From: Methylomonas sp. UP202
GTDB lineage: Bacteria > Pseudomonadota > Gammaproteobacteria > Methylococcales > Methylomonadaceae
Assembly: GCF_029910655.1 (NCBI RefSeq)
Contig: NZ_CP123897.1
Coordinates: forward strand, 2,593,547 to 2,657,546
Reading direction: 5' to 3'
Length of the DNA: 64,000 nucleotides
Both the position numbers and the translations under genes were made by a program. This document shows positions 54,689 to 63,980 of this stretch, piece after piece (the first letter of the stretch is position 1; the number at the start of each line of letters is the position of its first letter). A model generated the notes under the pieces. That model made no database searches, had not been told where the DNA came from, and saw only the letters and a list, made by a program, of their open reading frames with translations.

Positions 54689-56074
54689 GTGAATACACCT
54701 GAATTTTGTTCCCTGTCGTTAAAGCCGGCTCTGCTGGAAAACATCGAATCCCTGGGTTATACCCGCATGACAGCCATCCAGGCCGAAACTCTACCGCATA
54801 TACTTGAAAACAAGGACGTCATCGCCCAGGCAAAAACAGGTAGCGGCAAGACCGCCGCGTTCGGCATTGGCTTGTTATCGCGACTGGATTCGAACAGTTT
54901 TAAAGTCCAGGCAATGGTGATTTGCCCTACGCGCGAGCTAGCCGATCAAGTTTGTAAGGAAATCCGCCAGCTGGCCCGCCTTACCCAAAACATCAAGGTA
55001 CTCGTATTGTGTGGCGGAGCGCCGTTTACGTCGCAGCGTGCCTCGCTGGAACACGGCGCGCACGTGGTGGTCGGTACGCCGGGCCGCTTGTGGGAACATC
55101 TGCAAAAACACAGCTTACGGCTGGAGCACCTGAAAGTGTTGGTGCTGGACGAAGCCGACCGCATGCTGGACATGGGGTTCGCCGATATCATCACCGATGT
55201 GATTTCCCACGCGCCTAGCCACCGCCAAACCCTATTGTTTTCGGCAACGTATTCAGAGGCCGTGCGAGCCTTGAGCCAACGCTTTCAGTTCAGACCGGTG
55301 TCCGTCAGTGTCGAAGTCAGCCACCGCGACAATGACATCGAACAGCGTTTTCACCGGATCGACAAGAACAAGCGGCTAAATGCCTTGGGTTATATGCTGG
55401 CCTATCATCGCCCCGAATCGACGGTGGTGTTTTGCAATACCAAACGCGAGTGCCAGGACGTAGCCGACACCTTGGCTCACTGCGGTTTTTCGGTACAAGC
55501 CCTACACGGCGACCTGGAGCAAAAGGATAGAGATCAGGTATTGGTGCGCTTCGCCAACAAAAGTTGCTCGATCTTGGTCGCCACAGACGTGGCGGCCAGG
55601 GGCTTGGATATTAAAGACATCCAAGCGGTGATTAATTACGAGCTGCCGTTCGATCCGGAAGTCTACGTGCATCGCATCGGTCGCACCGGCCGGGCCGGCG
55701 CCAAGGGGCTGGCGTTGAGTCTGGTCGGCGACGCGGAGTTAAACCGGGTCAAGGCCATCGAAGACTATATGAATGTCGGCGCGCGGTGGGACGAAGTCGC
55801 GCCGTTCCGACTCGACCGCGAGGAACGCTACGAGCCGCCGATGGTGACTTTGTGGATAGACGGCGGCCGCAAGGACAAGATGCGGCCCGGCGACATCCTG
55901 GGCGCCCTAACCGGCGCCGGCGGCGTAGCCGGCGGCGAAGTCGGCAAAATCGACGTGTTCGATAAGCAGGCTTACGTCGCGATCAAACGCGACCGTGCCG
56001 ACATGGCATTGGCCTGTTTACGCAAAGGCAAGATCAAGGGCCATCGTTTTAACGTGCGCCTATCGCAATGGTAA
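54689..56074 (+). CDS. dbpA: ATP-dependent 23S rRNA helicase DbpA
   Basis: A 461-residue DEAD-box helicase from the GTG at 54689. Motifs in order: Q motif TRMTAIQAETLPHIL, Walker A AKTGSGKTAAFG, PTRELADQ, DEAD in VLDEADRMLDMGF, SAT in LLFSATY, and HRIGRTGRAG. The C-terminal RNA-binding domain (about residues 388-461, MVTLWIDGGRKDKMRPGDILGALTG) is specific to DbpA, which recognises 23S rRNA hairpin 92 in 50S assembly. Codon use fits the chromosome. Not linked to the phage remnant upstream or the mos genes downstream. Confidence 0.96.
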   Translation: MNTPEFCSLSLKPALLENIESLGYTRMTAIQAETLPHILENKDVIAQAKTGSGKTAAFGIGLLSRLDSNSFKVQAMVICPTRELADQVCKEIRQLARLTQNIKVLVLCGGAPFTSQRASLEHGAHVVVGTPGRLWEHLQKHSLRLEHLKVLVLDEADRMLDMGFADIITDVISHAPSHRQTLLFSATYSEAVRALSQRFQFRPVSVSVEVSHRDNDIEQRFHRIDKNKRLNALGYMLAYHRPESTVVFCNTKRECQDVADTLAHCGFSVQALHGDLEQKDRDQVLVRFANKSCSILVATDVAARGLDIKDIQAVINYELPFDPEVYVHRIGRTGRAGAKGLALSLVGDAELNRVKAIEDYMNVGARWDEVAPFRLDREERYEPPMVTLWIDGGRKDKMRPGDILGALTGAGGVAGGEVGKIDVFDKQAYVAIKRDRADMALACLRKGKIKGHRFNVRLSQW

Positions 56075-56457
56075 TCTGACACCGATCTTCATCCCGGCCT
56101 ACCCTCGCGGCTTGACCGGCCGTACGATTGTGCTCGAAAACCGCGATTGGGTAACGCCAATTTTCCGTTTCATAAACTCGGCGGACGTGGTCTCGCCGAA
56201 TACAAACGCCACCGGGCCAACAATTGAACATCCAATCGCCCGACGCCGTTGTTTCGGCGTTTGCTTTGCGATATGCTGCGAACCCAAGCAGTTTCGAGGC
56301 TTGCACTCGCCGTAGGCTTAGCCCTGGGATCGATATCGAACCACGACTAAACCCTTCGCCATACTCAAACATGGCGATATTCTCGTTTCCCGAATAATAA
56401 CGGTAACTCGCGACAACACCCCAAAACCGGTGCCATCCAACCGAATAGGACAACCAC
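56075..56457. other. Gene-free stretch before mosB
   Basis: 380 bases with no credible gene; a minus-strand open frame covering it (56049-56459) has no conserved look and overlaps dbpA. This stretch must carry the mos promoter. AGGA at 56447-56450 is the mosB ribosome-binding site. I find no convincing sigma-54 (TGGC...TTGC) or NifA site and no clear ModE palindrome. Confidence 0.5.
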
Positions 56458-57270
56458 ATGACTCATTCCACATCCGAGCTAGAAGAGCTGCTGATGCAGC
56501 GATCTCTCTCCGATCCGCAACTGTTGGCGGCGGCCGAGGCCGCCCCGGATTTTCGCATCCTACCGGATGCCAACGTCATCAAAATCGGCGGCCAAAGCGT
56601 GATCGATCGCGGCCGCGCCGCCGTTTATCCATTGGTGGACGAAATCGTCGCCGCCCGTAAACACCACAAGATGCTGATCGGCACCGGCGCGGGCACCCGA
56701 GCCCGCCATCTGTATTCGATCGCGGCCGGCGTCGGCCTGCCGGCCGGCGTACTCTCGCAACTCGGCGCCTCGGTTGCCGACCAAAATGCGGTGATGCTGG
56801 GCCAACTGCTGGCGAAATACGGTATTTCAGCGGTTGACGGTGCCGGCCTGTCGGCGGTGCCGCTGTACTTGGCCGAGGTCAATGCGGTCGTGTTCAGCGG
56901 CATGCCGCCCTACAACTTGTGGATGCGCCCAGCCCCCGAAGGCGTGATTCCGCCCTACCGTACCGACGCCGGCTGCTTCCTGCTCGCCGAGCAATTCGGT
57001 TGCAAAGCCATGATTTACGTCAAGGACGAAAACGGTCTCTACACCGCGAATCCGAAGACCTCCAAGGACGCCACGTTCATCCCGAAGATTTCGGTGGACG
57101 AAATGAAGGCCAAGGGCTTGCACGACTCCATCCTCGAATTCCCGGTGCTCGACCTGTTGAAAACCGCGCGCCACATTCGCGAAATCCAGGTGGTCAACGG
57201 ACTGGTCCCCGGCAACCTATCCCGCGCGCTCGCCGGCGAGCACGTCGGCACCATCATTACCGCGAGCTGA
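56458..57270 (+). CDS. mosB: Molybdenum storage protein subunit beta
   Basis: A 270-residue subunit of MoSto, the alpha3-beta3 cage that stores about a hundred Mo or W atoms as polyoxometalate clusters in an ATP-dependent way. It opens [21 protein letters not shown] and continues [33 protein letters not shown], in line with the Azotobacter vinelandii MosB as I recall it. The fold is amino-acid/UMP kinase type: the GG motif in [19 protein letters not shown], and [12 protein letters not shown]. Key tail [10 protein letters not shown] also matches. mosA follows after 10 bases. In Azotobacter it supplies molybdate for nitrogenase cofactor; nitrogenase genes are not in the window. Confidence 0.97.
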   Translation: MTHSTSELEELLMQRSLSDPQLLAAAEAAPDFRILPDANVIKIGGQSVIDRGRAAVYPLVDEIVAARKHHKMLIGTGAGTRARHLYSIAAGVGLPAGVLSQLGASVADQNAVMLGQLLAKYGISAVDGAGLSAVPLYLAEVNAVVFSGMPPYNLWMRPAPEGVIPPYRTDAGCFLLAEQFGCKAMIYVKDENGLYTANPKTSKDATFIPKISVDEMKAKGLHDSILEFPVLDLLKTARHIREIQVVNGLVPGNLSRALAGEHVGTIITAS

Positions 57271-57280
57271 GAATACAACA

Positions 57281-58111
57281 ATGGCTGAACATACCAATAC
57301 CATCAAACACGTAGCTTCGCCGCTGGCCCGCCAGACCTTGCTGGACGGCGATCTTACCCGCCCGGTCGCCGGCAGGCGCCCTATTCGATTACTGCCTTGG
57401 CTGCAAGTCGTCAAGATCGGCGGTCGTTCCATCATGGACCGCGGCGCCGACGCCATTCTGCCCATCGTCGACGAATTGCGTAAAATCCTGCCGGAACACC
57501 GCCTGCTGATCCTGACCGGAGCCGGAATCCGCGCTCGCCACCTGTACGGCGTCGGGCTCGATCTCGGTTTGCCGGTCGGTTCGCTCGCGCCGCTCGCCGC
57601 CAGCGAAGCCGGTCAGAACGGCCACATCCTGGCATCCTTGCTGGCGCCGGAAGGCGTGTCCTACGTCGAACATCCGACCATCGCCAGTCAGTTGGCCATC
57701 CACCTCGCCGCCGCCCGCGCGGTGGTCGGCAGTGCCTTTCCGCCCTACCACCACCACGAGTTCCCAACCTCGCGGCTGCCGTATCACAGGGCGGATACCG
57801 GCGCCTTTTTGCTGGCCGACGCGCTCGGCGCGGCTGGCTTGACCATCGTCGAGGACGTGGATGGCGTCTACACTGCCGACCCCAAGGCCGACGGCGAGCA
57901 AGCGCAGTGGATACGCGAAACCAGCGCCGCCGAATTGACCAAGCAGGCGGGTCCTCTGCCCTTCGATCCGGCCCTACTCGAAGTGATGGCGACCGCACGG
58001 CACCTGGAACACATTCAGATCGTGAATGGCCTGGTGCCGGGCCGACTGACCGCCGCGTTGCGCGGCGAACACGTCGGCACCATCATTCATAGCGGCGCGA
58101 ACCCGCGTTAA
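57281..58111 (+). CDS. mosA: Molybdenum storage protein subunit alpha
   Basis: A 276-residue partner of MosB. N-terminus [22 protein letters not shown] and [21 protein letters not shown] match Azotobacter MosA closely. Kinase-fold motifs are [29 protein letters not shown] and [16 protein letters not shown]. The His-rich loop [10 protein letters not shown] lines the cage and contributes ligands to the metal clusters in the known structure. The tail ends [14 protein letters not shown]. Same strand, 10 bases after mosB; the order beta-alpha is the reverse of what I recall for Azotobacter. Confidence 0.97.
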   Translation: MAEHTNTIKHVASPLARQTLLDGDLTRPVAGRRPIRLLPWLQVVKIGGRSIMDRGADAILPIVDELRKILPEHRLLILTGAGIRARHLYGVGLDLGLPVGSLAPLAASEAGQNGHILASLLAPEGVSYVEHPTIASQLAIHLAAARAVVGSAFPPYHHHEFPTSRLPYHRADTGAFLLADALGAAGLTIVEDVDGVYTADPKADGEQAQWIRETSAAELTKQAGPLPFDPALLEVMATARHLEHIQIVNGLVPGRLTAALRGEHVGTIIHSGANPR

Positions 58112-58545
58112 AGTCGCATTCGGCGATTCCACCTTGCGGAGAAACGCTCGTTCATACCAGCCGGGCAAGCTTGCCCGGCCAACCTTGCCAGCCACCGCCA
58201 CTGATTCCGATACAGTCAGCCGTATTTTGAACGCCGGAGATCGGCCAAAATCCGCCCTACGCGAAAAAGCCCCGAACGTTAGAAAACAAAGCTCTAGCTG
58301 TCGCCGGTTTTACACAAAAACCATCGCTTGGTGCGCAAACTTAATTGACTAAAAGTACAGCTTGACACACTTCACAAAAATAACTGAAGATAGGTTAACT
58401 GGCGGATTCAGTTACGTCAGGCCATTTGTCCCCAAAGCCCCAACTTTTTAATGGCCGTGAATCGTGTGAGCCCACGTGCGCGAGCATTGCGGACAATAGG
58501 GTAGGCTTTGACGTTTTTTCGACAGTAATAACAAGGAATGAAAAC
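58112..58545. other. Gene-free stretch with palindrome between mosA and the next gene
   Basis: About 430 bases without a gene. It contains a perfect 20-bp palindrome at 58160-58179 (GCCGGGCAAG and its reverse complement), 48 bases after the mosA stop. This may end the mos transcript although no T-run follows. AAGGA at about 58532-58536 serves the next gene. Confidence 0.55.
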
Positions 58546-59346
58546 ATGCTTTTGAAACAACCATTATTGGCTGCCAGTCTACTGATGAGTGCTGCTAGCT
58601 TCAACGCCAACGCCTCAGTTACCGATACTATTGATACAAGCGACTGGGTTCCAATTTGCGCCTGCTTTACCGCCTATGCCCCGAACGTCGAGACCGTAGA
58701 GATCCAAAATTCGGTCAGCTACATCGGCGCAGGCAACGTCGGCTTGCTTTACAGCGGCGGCGGCAACATCACCTGGACCCGGGGCAACCTATTCGAAACC
58801 CTTTACGACGCCAACCACGATTTGGTCAGCCAAATTGCCAGTGTTACCCCAAGCTATTACGATCCATCCATGGGTTGGAAGACTATTGACGCGGGCGATT
58901 TCGACACCTCGGCTGGCACAATGACCTGGTGGGGTGCCAACGCCTTCGTCGGGTACCTAAATAGCATCAACTATGGTGGCAGTAGCCAATGGCGCTTGCC
59001 GAGTGCAGGCAGTAATCCGCAAAACGGATCCAACCCAACCGACAGTGAATTCCTCCAATTGTACTACAGCTTGTACTACAGCGATCTGGGCAGGAATCAT
59101 TTTGACCTCACCTTCAGATGGAGTAAGTACTGGACTGGTACGGAATATGCGCCCGATCCCAATAGTGCGTGGACCTTCGATCGCTACGTTGCCAGCCAGT
59201 ACAACAACGATAAGTCAAACATGTTCTACGCATGGGTAGTCAGCCCCGGACAAGTGGCCGCCGTGCCGATACCGGGCGCCGTTTGGCTGTTTGGGTCTGG
59301 ACTGGTGGGATTGCTGAGCCTGAAACGACGCGGGCACGTTAGGTAA
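58546..59346 (+). CDS. VPLPA-CTERM protein with DUF1566-like (Lcl) domain
   Basis: 266 residues from the ATG at 58546, with AAGGA upstream and a signal peptide ending near NANAS; the longer frame from 58426 lacks a signal. The C-terminal two-thirds follow the DUF1566 pattern: WGANAFVGYLNSINYGG, WRLPSAG and YWTGTEYAPDPNSAWTFD. The sorting signal VPIPGAVWLFGSGLVGLLS precedes the basic tail KRRGHVR. This is the fourth VPLPA-type protein of the window but is unrelated in body to genes A-C. DUF1566 proteins have a C-type-lectin-like fold and often bind carbohydrate or metal at the surface; the ligand is unknown. Confidence 0.82.
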   Translation: MLLKQPLLAASLLMSAASFNANASVTDTIDTSDWVPICACFTAYAPNVETVEIQNSVSYIGAGNVGLLYSGGGNITWTRGNLFETLYDANHDLVSQIASVTPSYYDPSMGWKTIDAGDFDTSAGTMTWWGANAFVGYLNSINYGGSSQWRLPSAGSNPQNGSNPTDSEFLQLYYSLYYSDLGRNHFDLTFRWSKYWTGTEYAPDPNSAWTFDRYVASQYNNDKSNMFYAWVVSPGQVAAVPIPGAVWLFGSGLVGLLSLKRRGHVR

Positions 59347-59663
59347 TTTGGTTATTCGGGTGATTGGGTTCCGATGGGTTGCTGTAAAGGCTAAAGCAGT
59401 CATTCATTGAATTTGGGTATCTGACTCTTATGGGTCGATTCCAGCATTTCACCACTTCCATGAACGGTCGCCAAACATTGGCGCGATCTTATCGGAATCG
59501 ATGGCCTGGTTTGCATCGGAACCGATGCCGGTATTCAATCGGAATCAGCCACTGAAAAGGCATGGAAACGCCAATGAATTCATGCTCGGAACGCCGCTAT
59601 CGCCAGCGGTCGATGCGATTTCGGGATGTTGTCCGGTGGGACCGTGGCCACTTGCGAGGTGGG
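59347..59663. other. Gene-free stretch between convergent genes
   Basis: No coding pattern on either strand. Its last part, from 59664 to about 59713 on the minus strand, is the out-of-frame continuation of the ABC transporter gene (see that entry). Confidence 0.5.
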
Positions 59664-59700
59664 TTAGCGTTGCCAGTGATAAACACGCACTTCGCCGCGC

Positions 59701-61833
59701 TCAAGGATGAGCAATCACCAACAAGGTGTCGGCTCTGGCGAGCGCGCAACTCAAGCATTGTTCCATCGTCTCCGGATCGAGTGCCGCGAAACTCTCGTCC
59801 AATACCGTCAATGCGGTGTTCCGCAGCAACGCGCGCGCCAGGAAAATCCGGCTCCGTTCGCCGTGGGAAAGTTGCCAACCGGTTTCGCCGACCCGCTGAT
59901 GAATGCCGGACGGCATGCGCTGCAACAAGGGTTCCAGCCCCAACGCGATACACAATTCCTCGGCCTCCAGAAGATCCGGCTTGTCGGCCGGCCAATGGCG
60001 GCCCATCAGTAGGTTGAAAGCCAGCGTGCCGGTCAGGATGTGGTTCTCGTGAAATTGCGGCGCCTCGCCGGCCAGCTTGTGCCAGTTATCACCCAAGGTA
60101 TATCGGTCCAAGCCGTTCAGTAGCAACAATCCGGACTCCGGTTGGCGTAATCCGACCAGCAAGGCCGCCAAGGTCGATTTTCCACCGCCGGAAGGACCTT
60201 CGAGCAAGCAGCGTTCGCCGCGCCGAATCGTCAGATCGACACCGCGTAAGACCGGCTCGCCGCCCGATCTATACCGATAGCTCAAATCGCTGGCATCCAC
60301 CAGTTTGCCAGAGCCGGAGGCACCGACTGCGCCGCGCAAATCGGCGGCCGATAAAAACGGCTGGCAGGGCGGCTCTCGATAGGCAGCATGAAACAAAACC
60401 GCCACCTGTTGCCAGGCAATAAAGGCCCTGGCAAGCACCGCCAAGCCGGTTGCGACGTTCGAGAAAGCCCGGCCGGCCAATAAAATGCCGCCCAAACTGA
60501 TCGCCAAACCGATCGATGCGGTATCGCCGCTGACGAAAGCCGGCGACAGACCCAGCAAGGCCAGCACCAGCCAGCCCCTTGCCAGCGAGCCGATCAGCGG
60601 TATTAGCGCGGCGTCGGTTTCGCTGGCGCTAAGCAAATAGTCGTTGAGCAGGCTGTCATCGTCGGCATCGCGGCGTTCGGGCGATTCCTGGGCCAGACAG
60701 GTACGATGACCGACCATGCGCTCGACCAACTGCTCGGTCATGGTCATCCGCTGAAAGGTGGTGTGTTTCAGCCGGCGCAGATAGCGTCCGGTCAGCCACA
60801 AGGCCAACACAGTCCAGCCGGACAGCATCAACAAGTGGCCGAAGCCTGCGACGCCGGCGCTCAAGATCCATGCGGCGAACAGCCACTCGACCAGGCCGAT
60901 CAACGTCGAAAATCCGCCGTTCAGCGACAAGGACTCCAAGGCCTGCGATTCCATGACCCTTCCCAGCAATTGTCCGCTACCCTGCTGTTTGACCGCTTCC
61001 AGATCCAAGCGCAACGCACCGGCAAGCATGCGCTTCTTCAGCAAAATTCCAACGTCCAATGCAAAGCCGGCGTCGAGCCAGCCGCTGATCCAATGCAGCG
61101 GAATTAGCGAGAACACCGCCAAACCCCAAGCCGACAGCCAACCGAAATCCAGCCGACCGTTCAACGCCGCTGCGCCAATCAAACGCCAGCCGGCAATTTC
61201 CAGCGCATAGACCACCGCTAGCGCGACCAGCAAGCCCAATGCCCGTCTCGGCAAACCCGATTCGGCCAATTGGCCGCGCAGATTGGCCGTCGCCAGCTGA
61301 CGCAACAACCAGCAGTTTTCAATCTTTTGGGTTGCCAGGCGCTGGTCCAGTAGCAATGCCTTTACAGCCTTCCGCCGTCGTTCCGGCACGTCGGCTAAGG
61401 CCAGCAAGCCTTCGATTTCCGCTTGCAACGGCGCTTCGAAATCCGCGCACAACGCATTGCGCAAACCGGCAACCGAGCACGTCGACCATTGTAAATCCGG
61501 CCCCAACACTTGCAGACCGCCAAAGCGCGACCGCAATAAAAACAGGCAGCGCGCTTCCCCGGCAATATCGATTTGTAAGATAGCCGGCCCGATGTCGCGC
61601 AACCACTCAGCGACCTGGGGAACGAAACTCTCGATCGGTTCGGCTTCCAAACCCAAGCGTTCGCCGGCCCACTCGATCCAAGTTCCGAGCTCGGCCCGGT
61701 GCTGCGGAGGTGAAGTAGCGGTGAGCGGATTCCGAGGGCCGGTGGCCAGTAAGTTGGCACCGCGCGCGAGTTGTTCGATACCCTCCCCCAATCGGGCGAG
61801 CGGCCAACTCAGCGCGGCAATTGTCGAACTCAC
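59701..61833 (-). CDS. ABC exporter half-transporter 1, C-terminus shortened
   Basis: 710 residues from the GTG at 61833, overlapping the partner gene stop (GTGA). A cytosolic N-terminal region of about 190 residues (no recognised motif, no peptidase Cys) precedes a six-helix exporter domain and an ATPase with Walker A GPSGGGKSTLA, signature LSHGERSRIFLARAL and Walker B LTVLDESFAALD. The product stops right after the H-loop as VIAHP. In another frame just beyond, bases down to the TAA at 59664-59666 encode LLILERGEVRVYHWQR, a typical ABC-exporter ending. This suggests a small deletion, probably between TTGCTCAT repeats, that removed some 10-15 codons and shifted the frame. The partner may compensate. 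Confidence 0.85.
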   Translation of the reverse strand: MSSTIAALSWPLARLGEGIEQLARGANLLATGPRNPLTATSPPQHRAELGTWIEWAGERLGLEAEPIESFVPQVAEWLRDIGPAILQIDIAGEARCLFLLRSRFGGLQVLGPDLQWSTCSVAGLRNALCADFEAPLQAEIEGLLALADVPERRRKAVKALLLDQRLATQKIENCWLLRQLATANLRGQLAESGLPRRALGLLVALAVVYALEIAGWRLIGAAALNGRLDFGWLSAWGLAVFSLIPLHWISGWLDAGFALDVGILLKKRMLAGALRLDLEAVKQQGSGQLLGRVMESQALESLSLNGGFSTLIGLVEWLFAAWILSAGVAGFGHLLMLSGWTVLALWLTGRYLRRLKHTTFQRMTMTEQLVERMVGHRTCLAQESPERRDADDDSLLNDYLLSASETDAALIPLIGSLARGWLVLALLGLSPAFVSGDTASIGLAISLGGILLAGRAFSNVATGLAVLARAFIAWQQVAVLFHAAYREPPCQPFLSAADLRGAVGASGSGKLVDASDLSYRYRSGGEPVLRGVDLTIRRGERCLLEGPSGGGKSTLAALLVGLRQPESGLLLLNGLDRYTLGDNWHKLAGEAPQFHENHILTGTLAFNLLMGRHWPADKPDLLEAEELCIALGLEPLLQRMPSGIHQRVGETGWQLSHGERSRIFLARALLRNTALTVLDESFAALDPETMEQCLSCALARADTLLVIAHP

Positions 61834-63980
61834 ACCGAGCTCCCTGCCCGATCGCTCGACAAGCGCCGGTTAGCTACAGCCAAACGCCGCCAATGCTTGC
61901 CTTGCCAAAGCCGATCGTGCAGACGGCGTTCGCTGTTCAACATCTCGCGATACCGGCTGTCTCGGCCGGCCAGGACCCTTGGCGCGGCGTCCTCGACGAT
62001 GGCACCGTTTTCGACGACCAACACCCGCTCGAAATTCAGGGTTTCCTCGACATCGTGCGTCACGCACAACAGCGTCGCGTCACGCCACCATTGTCGGGCT
62101 TCCATCAGCAATTGTCGGCGCTGAACGCGGTCCATGCCGCGAAACGGTTCGTCCAGCAAGGCCAGCCGCACCTGGGTTTGCATCAACGCTCTGGCTAGCC
62201 GCACGCGCTGGCCTTCGCCGCCGGACAGCAAGGCGCCGCTTTCGCCCAAGTGAGCCTGCAAGCCGGCCGGCAAGTTTTGCAACACCGGGCGCAAGGTCGC
62301 CGCGTCGATGGCCTCGCCTATCCGGCCGAATCCGCCATGCTGGACACCGAAAGTGAGGTTTTCCAAAAACGAACGGTTCCAAAGTTGCACGGCCGGGTCC
62401 AGCCAGGCGGTTTGCCGGCGCAACGCGGCAAGATACTTGCCGCTCAACGGCTTGCCGTCGACCAACAACCTGCCGGCCGCCAATCGGTGCCAGCCCAACA
62501 ACAAACCGACCAAACTGGACTTACCGGCGCCGGAAGGACCGACTATCGCGATATGCTCGCCGGGAGCGATGCTTAAATCGACATTCAGCAAGATATCGTG
62601 GCCTGCGGCAACTAGGCGGCCTTCGCTGATGCGGATGGCGGACGGCCGCGTAAAGCCGCCTAGCCGATGCGTCCGAATTTTGTCGGGGCCCCGCTTGTTG
62701 ATTCCGGGATGCTCGCCCCCAAGTCTGGCGAAGGAAGGCCGGGATGCGTCCGCCCTCCTCCGCGCCTTGCCAAATCGGCGTTTGCCCGGCCGGCCGACAC
62801 CGTAAATGAAGTGTCCATCAAGCGAAATGCCCGATTCGTTACCCGAAAGCGCGCCGTCCGCCAAACCAAACGACCCTCCCGACATGGAGTCCTCGCCCTG
62901 AGCGGAGCCGAAGTGCTTGCCCTGAGCGGAGCCGAAGGGGCTGCCCTCGCCGCCAACAACCTCACTCGCCGACCGCGGCCGCGAGCCGACCACGGCATCG
63001 CGGGTATCGAACGACGGCGACACTTCCGGATCATCCGCTTCTTCCGGCGTGGCTAACGGCTCCAGCAAACGCAACAGACTGTTGCGCTGGGCCGGATATT
63101 GATGCGCCAGCGTCGTCAATTTTTGCCCCAGCGCCGGCAATTTCAAAGCCCAATATACCAACAACAGGTCAGAACCGGTGACGCTGCCGGTCCGAATAAA
63201 ATGTTGGCACAGCATCACGCCGATCGCGCTCAAACTGGCCGCTCCCTGCACCGCTTCTATCGTCAACGCCGAACGAATTAAACCGCGACTGGCGAGCGCC
63301 CAATCCACCAACAGTCCTTCATGTTCGCGGCGCACCGCCGGTTCGGCTCGGTGAGTGCGTATCGGCACCAAGCCCAGCAAGGCGTCGAGATAAAAGCCGA
63401 TCATTGCGCCGGTGTGATTGCGCACCCGTAAATCGCGCTCGTTCAACCAGGCTTGACCAATTAAAGGCACTGCCACCGCCAGCCCCGCGGCGAGCGCCGC
63501 CCAAGCGAATCCGGCGCGATCCAGCAATAGAATGCCGATCAACGTCAAGCATAAGTCGCACAGGGTTTGCATGAATTGAATCGCCAAGCCCGGAATCTGT
63601 CGGGTTAGCGCAATGGCGTGGCTGCGTTCGGCCATGTCGGACACCGGCCGACTTTGAAAATAACGATCGGGTAAACGCGGCAGTTTACGCAGCAATGCCA
63701 TACGCAGTTGAATTTCCAGATGCCGGCCGTAACGTAGCGTTTCCATCGCAATCGGCACTTCGATCGACAACAGCAACGTGACAAAGACCAATAAGCTACA
63801 TAACGCCCCCAGACGTTGTTCGGCGGCTTTCAGTTCCCAGGCAATATCGAACACGCCCCGGAACAACAAGGTCTCCAGCAGTACCGCGGCCACCGCCACG
63901 CTCAAGGCCCCCAGCAAGGCTAGCGGCGACAGCAAGCCGTCGGCTTTCAACAAGTTGAAAATAGTCCGTTCCGGATTCAC
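61830..63980 (-). CDS. ABC exporter half-transporter 2 with long repeat-derived linker
   Basis: 716 residues from the GTG at 63980; the frame is open to the window edge (ALNQRPVNPER), so the true start may lie outside. The membrane domain covers residues 1 to about 305. The ATPase domain starts near 447 with SAIRISEGRLVAAGHDILL and has Walker A GPSGAGKSSL, signature LSGGEGQRVRLARAL, Walker B LALLDEPFRGMD and H-loop CVTHD. Between them lies an unusual linker of about 125 residues, rich in Gly, Ser and Arg, that includes GSAQGKHFGSAQGE. Normal exporters have 20-40 residues here. Together with the coupled half-transporter 1 it should form a heterodimeric exporter; the substrate gene is presumably beyond the window. 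Confidence 0.85.
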   Translation of the reverse strand: MNPERTIFNLLKADGLLSPLALLGALSVAVAAVLLETLLFRGVFDIAWELKAAEQRLGALCSLLVFVTLLLSIEVPIAMETLRYGRHLEIQLRMALLRKLPRLPDRYFQSRPVSDMAERSHAIALTRQIPGLAIQFMQTLCDLCLTLIGILLLDRAGFAWAALAAGLAVAVPLIGQAWLNERDLRVRNHTGAMIGFYLDALLGLVPIRTHRAEPAVRREHEGLLVDWALASRGLIRSALTIEAVQGAASLSAIGVMLCQHFIRTGSVTGSDLLLVYWALKLPALGQKLTTLAHQYPAQRNSLLRLLEPLATPEEADDPEVSPSFDTRDAVVGSRPRSASEVVGGEGSPFGSAQGKHFGSAQGEDSMSGGSFGLADGALSGNESGISLDGHFIYGVGRPGKRRFGKARRRADASRPSFARLGGEHPGINKRGPDKIRTHRLGGFTRPSAIRISEGRLVAAGHDILLNVDLSIAPGEHIAIVGPSGAGKSSLVGLLLGWHRLAAGRLLVDGKPLSGKYLAALRRQTAWLDPAVQLWNRSFLENLTFGVQHGGFGRIGEAIDAATLRPVLQNLPAGLQAHLGESGALLSGGEGQRVRLARALMQTQVRLALLDEPFRGMDRVQRRQLLMEARQWWRDATLLCVTHDVEETLNFERVLVVENGAIVEDAAPRVLAGRDSRYREMLNSERRLHDRLWQGKHWRRLAVANRRLSSDRAGSSV
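62660..63035. repeat. Repeat-derived insertion inside ABC exporter gene
   Basis: DNA encoding the extra linker. It contains two direct copies of GCCCTGAGCGGAGCCGAAG at 62895-62913 and 62919-62937, related in core (CTGAG/CTCAG) to the intergenic palindromes at 10023-10147. A further stretch at about 62690-62765 looks like intergenic repeat sequence and not like a protein-coding region. All of it stays in frame with the transporter. Confidence 0.65.

Noticed and set aside
56049..56459. Minus-strand open frame upstream of mosB
   Set aside because: Overlaps the end of dbpA, has no ribosome-binding site and no conserved-looking segment; regarded as non-coding.
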